NCBI RefSeq assembly: GCF_001636695.1
Contig: NZ_LGEL01000007.1
Coordinates: forward strand, 34,464 to 98,463
Source: Pedobacter panaciterrae
GTDB lineage: Bacteria; Bacteroidota; Bacteroidia; Sphingobacteriales; Sphingobacteriaceae
Direction of reading: 5' to 3'
Length of the DNA: 64,000 nt
This document shows positions 8,012-15,762 of this stretch, piece by piece; within the stretch, counting starts at the first letter, position 1, and each line of letters starts with the position of its first letter. The notes below the pieces were generated by a model that did not search any database, was not told where the DNA came from, and saw only the letters and a list, made by a program, of their open reading frames with translations. Made by a program: the position numbers and the translations under genes.

Positions 8012-11000
8012 ATGACTTTTTATGAGCTTACTAAGCACCGGATGTCTCTGGCACCCAGGCTTGGTCAATTAATACGTGTTATGAAACTTATTGTGTTTTT
8101 AATGACTTTTATCCTGAGTAATGCCGCTGCATCAGTATTGGCACAAAGGGTAACTATGAATAAAAACAATGCTTCTTTGAACCAGGTTTTTAAGGAAATC
8201 AGGAAGCAAACGGGTTTCAATGTAGTGTGGGCACCTGAAAAAATGGACGAACAGACTACAATCAATGTCTCTTTTAAAGATACACCACTTAGCGAGGTGC
8301 TAAAAACAATACTTGCTTCCCAAAACCTGGATTACTCAATCAAAAATAAAACGATTGTGATCCACTCAGAAAAACAGCTGCCTCTTGAAACAAAAACAGC
8401 CGATACCACAAGGTTGATCACTGGCAGGGTTACTGATTCAAATGGTGCTCCAATACCCGGAGCCGGTATCAGGGTAAAAAATAGCCCGACTACGGTTACC
8501 AGCAATAATGATGGTAATTATTCTATCAGGGTGCCCGAAAATGCGATTTTAGTTTTTTCTTCTATTGGCTTTACAAGTCAGGAAATTGCAGTAAACAGCA
8601 AAAAAATAATCAACGTTCAACTGCTGGAATCTACACAGGTATTAAATGATGTGGTAGTGGTTGGTTATGGGGCTCAAAAACGAAAAGACCTTGCTACGGC
8701 GGTTTCATCGGTTAAAGGTGAAGATATTCAAAACCTGCCGGTAGCTACTGCCCAATCTTTAATTCAGGGTCGTGCTTCTGGTGTACAGGTGGTTCAAAAT
8801 TCCGGAGCTCCGGGTAGCGCCGTAACCGTGAGGATCCGTGGTACAACTTCAATCAATGCCGGAAATGATCCCTTGTATATCGTTGATGGTGTTCCGGTTG
8901 AATCGGGAACTTTAAATAGCCTGTCACTTTCAGGTAGTCAGACTTCTGCATTGTCTGCTATAAACACTGACGACATCGAATCCATGGAGGTATTAAAAGA
9001 TGCCGGTGCTTTGGCAATTTATGGTTCAAGAGCAGCCAATGGTGTAGTCCTGATCACTACTAAGCATGGAAAAAAAGGAAGTACCTCCTATAACTTCAAC
9101 TATTATACCGGCTGGCAAAAAGACAATGAAAATACTCGTGTTAAATTGATGAATAACCAACAGGCAATTGAACTGATTCAGGATGGAAGATCAAATTCGC
9201 TAATTGATGGTGTTACTGCATTGTATGGATTTTTGCTTCCTGCCCCGGATGGTACTGTTGGGAATACGAATTGGCAAAACGAATTGTTCAGAACTGCTCC
9301 AATCTCAAATTATGAAGCTTCTGTAAGAGGTGGAGAAAATAAGTTAAGATTTGCCTTGAGCGGAAGCTATTTCGATCAGGATGGAATTATCATTAATTCA
9401 GGATATAAAAGAGGTACAGGTCGGTTAAATCTGGATTACGATGCGTCTGAGAAACTGAAATTTGGGTCTAATTTTTTTGTATCAAGGTATAACAATAGAA
9501 GGGTTGCAACAGAAGATGGCGCAAATTCAGTTTTACAGGTTGCACTAAAAAAATCGCCATCCATGCCAGTGTATAATGCGGATGGTTCGTATTTTCTAAA
9601 CGATGTTTCCGGGTTCATCAACCCTGTTGCGTTTGCAAATAAGGTTAAATACGAAAACCAGGTTTCGTCGGTTATTGGTAATGTCTACGGAGAATATACT
9701 TTCATCCCGAATTTAACTTTTAGAACTACTTTCGGAATTAATTATGCCAATGTAATTGATCAGTATTTTGAACCTTCTGATGCCAGGAGGAATGGGATAG
9801 CAACTGGTTCAGCTTTTTCTTCGTCGGTTGATGGATGGATCAATGAAAATACACTTAACTATTCACGTGACATTGGTAAACACCGCTTAACCGGAATTTT
9901 AGGGTATAGTCAGCAGGAGAGAAGTTCGTATGCGATTACCGCGCGTGGAACAAACTACGCTACTAATAATATTTATACCCTTAATGCAGCGGTATTGCCA
10001 ACCGAGGCTTCTTCAAATACATCTGGCTATGGTTTGTCTTCTGCATTTGGCCGTATAGGTTATGTGTATGATGATCGTTATTATCTGGAAGCAACTGCCA
10101 GAAGAGATGGTTCTTCCCGTTTCGGTGAAAATAAAAAATACGCGATCTTCCCGGCGGCTTCTCTGGCCTGGAGAGTTTCCAATGAATCATTTTGGAGTAA
10201 ATCGAGTCCGGTTAACGACCTTAAATTTCGCGGAAGCATCGGTAAAACAGGAAATCAAACTATTGGCGATTATGTAGCACAAGGGCAGTATGCAACAAAT
10301 GGCAGTTATGGAGGTCAAAGTGGTATTTATCTTAGCACCATCCCAAATCCGGATCTAACCTGGGAAACTACTTTACAATACAACACAGGGTTAGATATTG
10401 CATTTTTCAATTCAAGGATTACATTAAGTATTGATGCTTATTTAAAAAAGACATCTAACCTGTTACTGGATGTTCCGGTGCCAAACACAACTGGTTTTAC
10501 TACTGTACTGCAAAACGTAGGTTCAACAGAAAATAAGGGGCTGGAGTTTGGGTTGAATACAATTAATATTAAAACCGATCAACTAAGCTGGTCTACTAAT
10601 TTTAATATCTCTTTCAACAGGAATAAAGTAACCCAGTTGTATAGTGGTGCAGCTAATATCATCAATCCAGTTGGTGCTGGTTTAACCGGTTCTCTGCAAT
10701 CATTCAGTATTTTAAAAGTTGGCGAGCCTATAGGAAGTTTTTACGGCTGGCAAACTAATGGTGTTTACAGGTACTCAGCAGATAATACTGCAGGTATTAC
10801 AAATTCAAGTGCAGGTACAAACGGCTATCTTTTTAGAGGTGGCGATATGATTTTCGTGGACAATAATGGAAATAAAACGATAGATAATGACGATAGAACT
10901 ATTATTGGACATGCACTGCCTAAGTTTACCGGTGGTTTTAATAATACTTTAAAATACAAGAGGTTTGATCTGAATGTCTTAATGACATTTAGCTATGGTA

Positions 11001-11416
11001 ACGACATTCTGAACGGAACGCGCTATGCTGCCGAATCTGCTACAGGTTTTAACGGTTCGCTGGTGTTGTTAAACAGATGGAGAAATGAAGGAGATATCAG
11101 TAACATTCCGAGGGCAAGTTATTCTGATCCGGCGGGTAATAAACGGTTCTCTAACAGATGGCTTGAAGATGGGTCTTACTTAAGAGCGAAAAACATCACT
11201 ATAGGGTATCAGTTGCCAGCTTCATTTATCAATAAGATAAGCGTAAAGAGCTGCAGAATTTATGCGACCGCTCAAAACCTGTTCACATTTACCAAGTACA
11301 CAGGCTATGACCCTGAGGCGAGTGCTTTTAACTCCCGGGTAACTGAAATCGGAATCGATCAGGGTACTTATCCTCAATATCGTGCCTATACGCTGGGATT
11401 AAATGTTGGATTTTAA
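8012..11416 (+). CDS. SusC/RagA-type TonB-dependent transporter with STN domain
   Basis: This 1134-aa outer-membrane transporter imports the glycan fragment handled by this locus. The N-terminus has a long basic leader and a signal peptide (LIVFLMTFILSNAAASVLAQ, about residues 27-45). An STN domain follows at about 46-120 (NQVFKEIRKQTGFNVVWAPE), then a carboxypeptidase-regulatory-like domain at about 138-210 (GRVTDSNGAPIPGAGIRV). The plug begins near 215 (DVVVVGYGAQKRKDLATAVS) and the barrel ends LGLNVGF. The STN domain and the upstream sigma/FecR pair indicate trans-envelope induction, in which substrate binding signals to FecR and releases the sigma factor. The susD gene follows after 11 bp. 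Confidence 0.95.
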   Translation: MTFYELTKHRMSLAPRLGQLIRVMKLIVFLMTFILSNAAASVLAQRVTMNKNNASLNQVFKEIRKQTGFNVVWAPEKMDEQTTINVSFKDTPLSEVLKTILASQNLDYSIKNKTIVIHSEKQLPLETKTADTTRLITGRVTDSNGAPIPGAGIRVKNSPTTVTSNNDGNYSIRVPENAILVFSSIGFTSQEIAVNSKKIINVQLLESTQVLNDVVVVGYGAQKRKDLATAVSSVKGEDIQNLPVATAQSLIQGRASGVQVVQNSGAPGSAVTVRIRGTTSINAGNDPLYIVDGVPVESGTLNSLSLSGSQTSALSAINTDDIESMEVLKDAGALAIYGSRAANGVVLITTKHGKKGSTSYNFNYYTGWQKDNENTRVKLMNNQQAIELIQDGRSNSLIDGVTALYGFLLPAPDGTVGNTNWQNELFRTAPISNYEASVRGGENKLRFALSGSYFDQDGIIINSGYKRGTGRLNLDYDASEKLKFGSNFFVSRYNNRRVATEDGANSVLQVALKKSPSMPVYNADGSYFLNDVSGFINPVAFANKVKYENQVSSVIGNVYGEYTFIPNLTFRTTFGINYANVIDQYFEPSDARRNGIATGSAFSSSVDGWINENTLNYSRDIGKHRLTGILGYSQQERSSYAITARGTNYATNNIYTLNAAVLPTEASSNTSGYGLSSAFGRIGYVYDDRYYLEATARRDGSSRFGENKKYAIFPAASLAWRVSNESFWSKSSPVNDLKFRGSIGKTGNQTIGDYVAQGQYATNGSYGGQSGIYLSTIPNPDLTWETTLQYNTGLDIAFFNSRITLSIDAYLKKTSNLLLDVPVPNTTGFTTVLQNVGSTENKGLEFGLNTINIKTDQLSWSTNFNISFNRNKVTQLYSGAANIINPVGAGLTGSLQSFSILKVGEPIGSFYGWQTNGVYRYSADNTAGITNSSAGTNGYLFRGGDMIFVDNNGNKTIDNDDRTIIGHALPKFTGGFNNTLKYKRFDLNVLMTFSYGNDILNGTRYAAESATGFNGSLVLLNRWRNEGDISNIPRASYSDPAGNKRFSNRWLEDGSYLRAKNITIGYQLPASFINKISVKSCRIYATAQNLFTFTKYTGYDPEASAFNSRVTEIGIDQGTYPQYRAYTLGLNVGF

Positions 11417-11427
11417 ATTTAGACAAA

Positions 11428-12834
11428 ATGAAATTAATTAGAAATATATTGATCCTGACTTGTTGCACTGCGATTTTTAGCTGTTCAAAAGTGACGAATC
11501 AGGTTCCCGATAGTATCATAACGCCATCAAATTTTTATAAAACAGCTTCTGATGCTGATAATGCAATAAATGCATGCTATGACGCGCTACAATCGTCTTC
11601 AGAAAACTATGAAGTTTGGGGCGATGGCAGAGCTGATTTGCTGGCCAGTACAGATCGTTCAAGCAGCTCTCAATTGCAGGTTGCCAGTGGTAATGTTTCT
11701 TCATCAAACGATTATGTAGGTTGGGGAAGTTTATATGGAGGGATAAATCGCTGTAATAGTGTATTGAAGAATGTTCCTTCAATTGCAGATCCTGCATTGG
11801 CTGCGCGTAAGGATAGAATCATAGGAGAAGCCTATTTTTTAAGAGCAATGTTCTATTTTTTCTTAACGCGTACCTACGAAAGTGTGCCATTGATATTAGA
11901 ACCTTATGAAAATTTAAGCGGTAATTTTTTCCCTGCTAAAAGTAGCAGAGAACTTATTTTCGATCAGATTGAGAAAGACCTGAAAATGGCTGAGACTTTA
12001 GTTCCTGATGTCCCATTTAGTACAGCTATAGAAAATAAAGGGAAAGCATCTAAAGGTGCAGCAAGAACAGCATTGGCGGATCTTTATTTGTGGCAGAAAA
12101 AATACCAGGAAGCAGCAGATATGGCGAACTTAGTAATCACCAGTCCGTCAAATTATAGTTTGGTTCCTGGCGCTAACTATGCTTCTATCTTTTCTACCGG
12201 AAGCAGAAACACATCAGAATCTATTTTTGAAGTTCAGTTTAACTATGCATTTTTAGAAGGAAATTCAAATGGATTAACAGACCTTTTCTTACCCCTGGGT
12301 GGAACAATTAATGCCGGAAATCTTCGGTTTATGCCTTCAAACGCGTTAATGGAAGCGCTTCCTGCAAATGATAACAGGACCTCAGCCACCTATAAAAATA
12401 CAGGTGCCGTTCCTGCGCCTTATCGTGATGCAAACAAAATATACGTGGCAAAATATCAGGGAACTATTGTTGGTTCAACACTTTATCAGGATAACAACCG
12501 TATGGTTTATCGTCTGGCAGAGGTGATTTTGTTCAGAGCAGAAGCCCTGAATGAACTAAATCAAACCGGTGCAGCGATTACCTTGCTGAACCAGATTAGA
12601 AACCGGGCCGGAATAGGAGAGACAACTGCTGTTACACAAACCGAAGTACGACTAGCCATTGAAAGGGAGCGTTTTGCTGAATTGGCTTTTGAAGGAAAGC
12701 GTTACTATGATTTAATAAGAACCGGACGCTACACTGCAGTAACTGGCTTTACCAATCCAAATTGGTTGCGCTGGCCATTATCGGCAGTAGAAGTAACTAA
12801 AAATCCAAATCTTGTTCAAAACCCGGGCTATTAA
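11428..12834 (+). CDS. SusD/RagB-family lipoprotein
   Basis: This 468-aa surface glycan-binding partner of the preceding SusC has a lipoprotein signal with lipobox IFSC (cysteine near residue 19) followed by SKVTNQVPDSIITPSNFYKT. The TPR-like helices are recognisable (GEAYFLRAMFYFFLTRTYES near 130-150). The C-terminal RagB region is present (RERFAELAFEGKRYYDLIRT near 425-445). It lies 11 bp after susC and 12 bp before the next lipoprotein gene, so it is co-transcribed. Specificity cannot be read from the sequence. Confidence 0.94.
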   Translation: MKLIRNILILTCCTAIFSCSKVTNQVPDSIITPSNFYKTASDADNAINACYDALQSSSENYEVWGDGRADLLASTDRSSSSQLQVASGNVSSSNDYVGWGSLYGGINRCNSVLKNVPSIADPALAARKDRIIGEAYFLRAMFYFFLTRTYESVPLILEPYENLSGNFFPAKSSRELIFDQIEKDLKMAETLVPDVPFSTAIENKGKASKGAARTALADLYLWQKKYQEAADMANLVITSPSNYSLVPGANYASIFSTGSRNTSESIFEVQFNYAFLEGNSNGLTDLFLPLGGTINAGNLRFMPSNALMEALPANDNRTSATYKNTGAVPAPYRDANKIYVAKYQGTIVGSTLYQDNNRMVYRLAEVILFRAEALNELNQTGAAITLLNQIRNRAGIGETTAVTQTEVRLAIERERFAELAFEGKRYYDLIRTGRYTAVTGFTNPNWLRWPLSAVEVTKNPNLVQNPGY

Positions 12835-12846
12835 AATAAAACGATC

Positions 12847-13338
12847 ATGAAAAATTATCATAAAATAAAAATATTAGGCTTTTTCTTTGTCGCCCTTGCT
12901 GTTTTGGGAAGCTGCAAAAAGAATCAGGATGAGAACTATAAGCCTATTCCCAATGCAGTTTATGTAACTTCAAATGCTATCACGGGTACCGGACCCGGAG
13001 CATCAACAACAATTACCAATTCCGCTTCCGGAAAGGTAAATGTTACTCCTGCTGTAGCCCGGGTGTATGTAAATACATTGAAAACATCCGATGTGGTAGT
13101 CAATTATTCCATCACAGGCACGGCAGTAGCCGGTACAAATTATGCCCTTCCAACTACAACGTCAGTAACAATTCCGGCAGGGAAGTGGTATGGAGATATT
13201 CCAATTACAGTACTGAATACAGCGATATCTTCAAACCTAACTATCATTGTAACGTTAACCTCGGCTTCAAATGATACCCAGCTGGGAATCGGCACAGACC
13301 GCAACTACAAAGTTTTTACTTATACATTAACCCGATAA
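12847..13338 (+). CDS. Small lipoprotein with Calx-beta-like repeat, possible surface glycan-binding protein
   Basis: This 163-aa protein has a lipoprotein signal with lipobox LGSC (cysteine near residue 23). The mature part is almost all beta and rich in threonine, serine and valine. It contains the pattern VVVNYSITGTAVAGTNYALP, then VTIPAGKWYGDIPITVLNTA, which is typical of Calx-beta or BACON-like immunoglobulin folds. In Bacteroidota loci a small lipoprotein directly after susD often serves as an accessory surface glycan-binding protein (SusE-like position). That role is inferred from position only. It is followed after 4 bp by the SGNH hydrolase gene. Confidence 0.6.
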   Translation: MKNYHKIKILGFFFVALAVLGSCKKNQDENYKPIPNAVYVTSNAITGTGPGASTTITNSASGKVNVTPAVARVYVNTLKTSDVVVNYSITGTAVAGTNYALPTTTSVTIPAGKWYGDIPITVLNTAISSNLTIIVTLTSASNDTQLGIGTDRNYKVFTYTLTR

Positions 13339-13342
13339 CGGG

Positions 13343-14077
13343 ATGGAATTAACCAGAAGAAAAATTATCAAAGGAGGAGCTGCTTTTTTGGGGCTTGCAC
13401 TGATGGATAAATCGGCTTTGGCTCATTTTGTAGCTCAGGATCAAACAGCTATTCAGGTGCTAAATGCAGGTATTGGCGGTAATAATACAGTAGATCTATT
13501 GGCCAGAATTGATAAAGACTGTTTAAGTTATCGGCCAAAACTCACGGTACTGATGGTGGGTACAAATGATATGAACAGTGTAAAGCATGTCCCATTGAGA
13601 GAATATGAGCAAAACCTGATTTCGATTGTAAAACAAATTAAAGCAACTGGAAGCAAGGTTTTGATCATGACGATTTTACCGGTTTACGAACCTTATTTGT
13701 TGACCCGACATCCGGCAGAATTTTATGAACCTGAGGGTGTGCAGGGCAGAAGAAAACAGGTAAATGAGACAATTAAAAAAGTAGCGAATCAGCAAAGGAT
13801 TCATTTTCTGGATTTGGGCCATCGTTTTGAAGCTATAGGTAAAATTGGAACAGACAAAGATTCTCTGATCCAAAATGAAGCAAATGCCAGTAAAACCGAT
13901 GGCATTCATCCAACAGCAAACGGTTATCGTTTTATAGCGCTCACGGTTTATGATTATATTACACAGGCCGGACTTCCTCAAAATAACATCGTTTGTTTTG
14001 GTGATAGCATTACTAAAGGTGATGGAAGTATAGATAAAGACAGTTATCCGGCATTTTTAAAAAAACTCTTAGCTTAA
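13343..14077 (+). CDS. SGNH/GDSL hydrolase with circularly permuted motif order
   Basis: This 244-aa exported hydrolase probably removes ester-linked groups (for example acetyl) from the glycan or a related substrate. The start has a twin-arginine-like signal (TRRKIIKGGAAFLGLALM). The SGNH blocks are all present but in an unusual order. Block II is NAGIGGNN (residues 41-48) and block III is GTND (73-76, oxyanion Asn75). Block V is DGIHP (186-190, Asp186 and His189). Only then comes block I, CFGDSITKGDG, with nucleophile Ser222 just 22 residues before the C-terminus. In ordinary family members block I is at the N-terminus. The C-terminal SYPAFLKKLL would join naturally to the N-terminal AIQVLNAGIGG, so the gene looks like a true circular permutation. 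It is co-transcribed with its neighbours, with 4-bp gaps on each side. Confidence 0.85.
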   Translation: MELTRRKIIKGGAAFLGLALMDKSALAHFVAQDQTAIQVLNAGIGGNNTVDLLARIDKDCLSYRPKLTVLMVGTNDMNSVKHVPLREYEQNLISIVKQIKATGSKVLIMTILPVYEPYLLTRHPAEFYEPEGVQGRRKQVNETIKKVANQQRIHFLDLGHRFEAIGKIGTDKDSLIQNEANASKTDGIHPTANGYRFIALTVYDYITQAGLPQNNIVCFGDSITKGDGSIDKDSYPAFLKKLLA

Positions 14078-14081
14078 TTTT

Positions 14082-15749
14082 ATGAAGAAACAATTCGTTG
14101 CAATTTTAATTGGTCTATTATTTTTTCAATTTCATATTTCCAAAGCCTACGTGGCTAAAAAAGAAGAAATCAAGGCAGATATCATTATTTATGGTGGTAA
14201 TTCTGCTGCAATTACAGCTGCAGTTCAGGCTGCCAGGATGAATAAAACGGTCATTGTTGTTTCTCCCGATCTACATTTGGGCGGCCTTTCTTCATCAGGA
14301 TTAGGTTTTACCGATACCGGGAACAAAGAGGTGATCGGAGGCTTATCCCGCGAATTTTACCATCGCGTTTATCTTCATTACCAGACAAACGACTCCTGGA
14401 AGTGGCAAAAAAAAGAAGAATATGGAAACAAAGGACAAGGTACACCTGCAATTGACGGGACAGACAGAACTATGTGGATTTTTGAGCCGCATGTGGCGGA
14501 AAAGATCATGGAGGACTTTGTAAAGGAAAACCATTTAACAATATATCGGGGAGAGTTTCTGAACAGAAAAAATGGTGTTGTTAAAAAAGATGGGAATATC
14601 ATCTCGATCACTACTTTGAGTGGTAAGAAATTTACGGGGAAAGTGTTTATCGATGCTACTTACGAAGGAGATTTAATGGCAGCAGCAAAAGTAAGTTATC
14701 ATGTTGGTCGGGAGTCGAATGCAACTTACGGAGAAACCTGGAATGGCGTACAGTCACTGGTTTTTCAGCATGGGCATCACTTTGCTGCTAAAATTGACCC
14801 TTATAAAACGCCTGGCGATAAAAAAAGTGGACTTCTTGCCGGTATTTCTTCGGAAAATCCGGGTTTAAATGGAACCGCAGATCATAAACTACAGGCTTAT
14901 TGTTTCAGAATGTGCTTTAGCAATGTACCCGAAAACAGGGTTGCGTTCCCTAAACCGGATCGTTACAATCCAATGGATTATGAATTACTTGTGCGTGTTT
15001 TTAACAGCGGCTGGAAAGAACTTTTTGATAAATACGATCCATTGCCAAATCATAAAACGGATACCAATAACCACGGACCATTTAGTACTGATTTCATCGG
15101 AATGAATTATGATTATCCGGAAGCCTCTTATGAAAAAAGAAAACAGATCGTAAAGGATCATGAAAACTATCAAAAAGGACTGATGTATTTTATGGCAACG
15201 GACCCGAGGATTCCTAAAGATTTACAACAAAAACTGAATACCTGGGGACTAGCAAAAGATGAATTTAAGGACAATGGAAACTGGCCTTATCAGATTTATG
15301 TTCGCGAAGCGCGACGCATGATTGGCTCCTTTGTAATGAGTGAAAATGAAGTGCTCGGCAAAAAGGAAGTCCCAAAATCTGTAGGAATGGGTTCTTATTC
15401 ACTCGATTCACATAATACGCAGAGATATGTTACACCAGAGGGTTATGTACAGAATGAGGGTGATATAGGTGTTAAGGCACCAAAGCCTTATAGTATTTCT
15501 TATGATGCAATTGTTCCAAAAATTTCAGAATGTAAAAACCTGATTGTGCCTGTTTGCATTTCATCTTCTCATATTGCTTATGGTTCGGTCAGGATGGAGC
15601 CTGTATTTATGATTCTCGGCGAATCGGCAGCTACCGCGGCATCGTTAGCAATAGACGGAAAAAAGGCTGTTCAGCTGGTAGATTATGATCAATTAAAATC
15701 TCAATTATTAAAACAAAAACAACGGTTGAACCTTGAAATCAATCATTAA
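14082..15749 (+). CDS. Exported FAD-dependent oxidoreductase
   Basis: This 555-aa protein has an N-terminal signal peptide (FVAILIGLLFFQFHISKA) followed by a dinucleotide-binding fold (ADIIIYGGNSAAITAAVQAA, about residues 32-51) and VIVVSPDLHLGGLSSSGLGF. This is characteristic of the FAD_oxidored family (Pfam PF12831), often found in Bacteroidota carbohydrate loci. The C-terminal part holds a second FAD-contact region (CISSSHIAYGSVRMEPVFMI and GESAATAASLAID, about 490-525). The substrate is unknown; oxidation of a sugar or of a product of the neighbouring GH2 enzyme is a guess. It lies 4 bp after the SGNH hydrolase gene and 13 bp before the GH2 gene in the same operon. Confidence 0.82.
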   Translation: MKKQFVAILIGLLFFQFHISKAYVAKKEEIKADIIIYGGNSAAITAAVQAARMNKTVIVVSPDLHLGGLSSSGLGFTDTGNKEVIGGLSREFYHRVYLHYQTNDSWKWQKKEEYGNKGQGTPAIDGTDRTMWIFEPHVAEKIMEDFVKENHLTIYRGEFLNRKNGVVKKDGNIISITTLSGKKFTGKVFIDATYEGDLMAAAKVSYHVGRESNATYGETWNGVQSLVFQHGHHFAAKIDPYKTPGDKKSGLLAGISSENPGLNGTADHKLQAYCFRMCFSNVPENRVAFPKPDRYNPMDYELLVRVFNSGWKELFDKYDPLPNHKTDTNNHGPFSTDFIGMNYDYPEASYEKRKQIVKDHENYQKGLMYFMATDPRIPKDLQQKLNTWGLAKDEFKDNGNWPYQIYVREARRMIGSFVMSENEVLGKKEVPKSVGMGSYSLDSHNTQRYVTPEGYVQNEGDIGVKAPKPYSISYDAIVPKISECKNLIVPVCISSSHIAYGSVRMEPVFMILGESAATAASLAIDGKKAVQLVDYDQLKSQLLKQKQRLNLEINH

Positions 15750-15762
15750 ATAAGTAAACACT

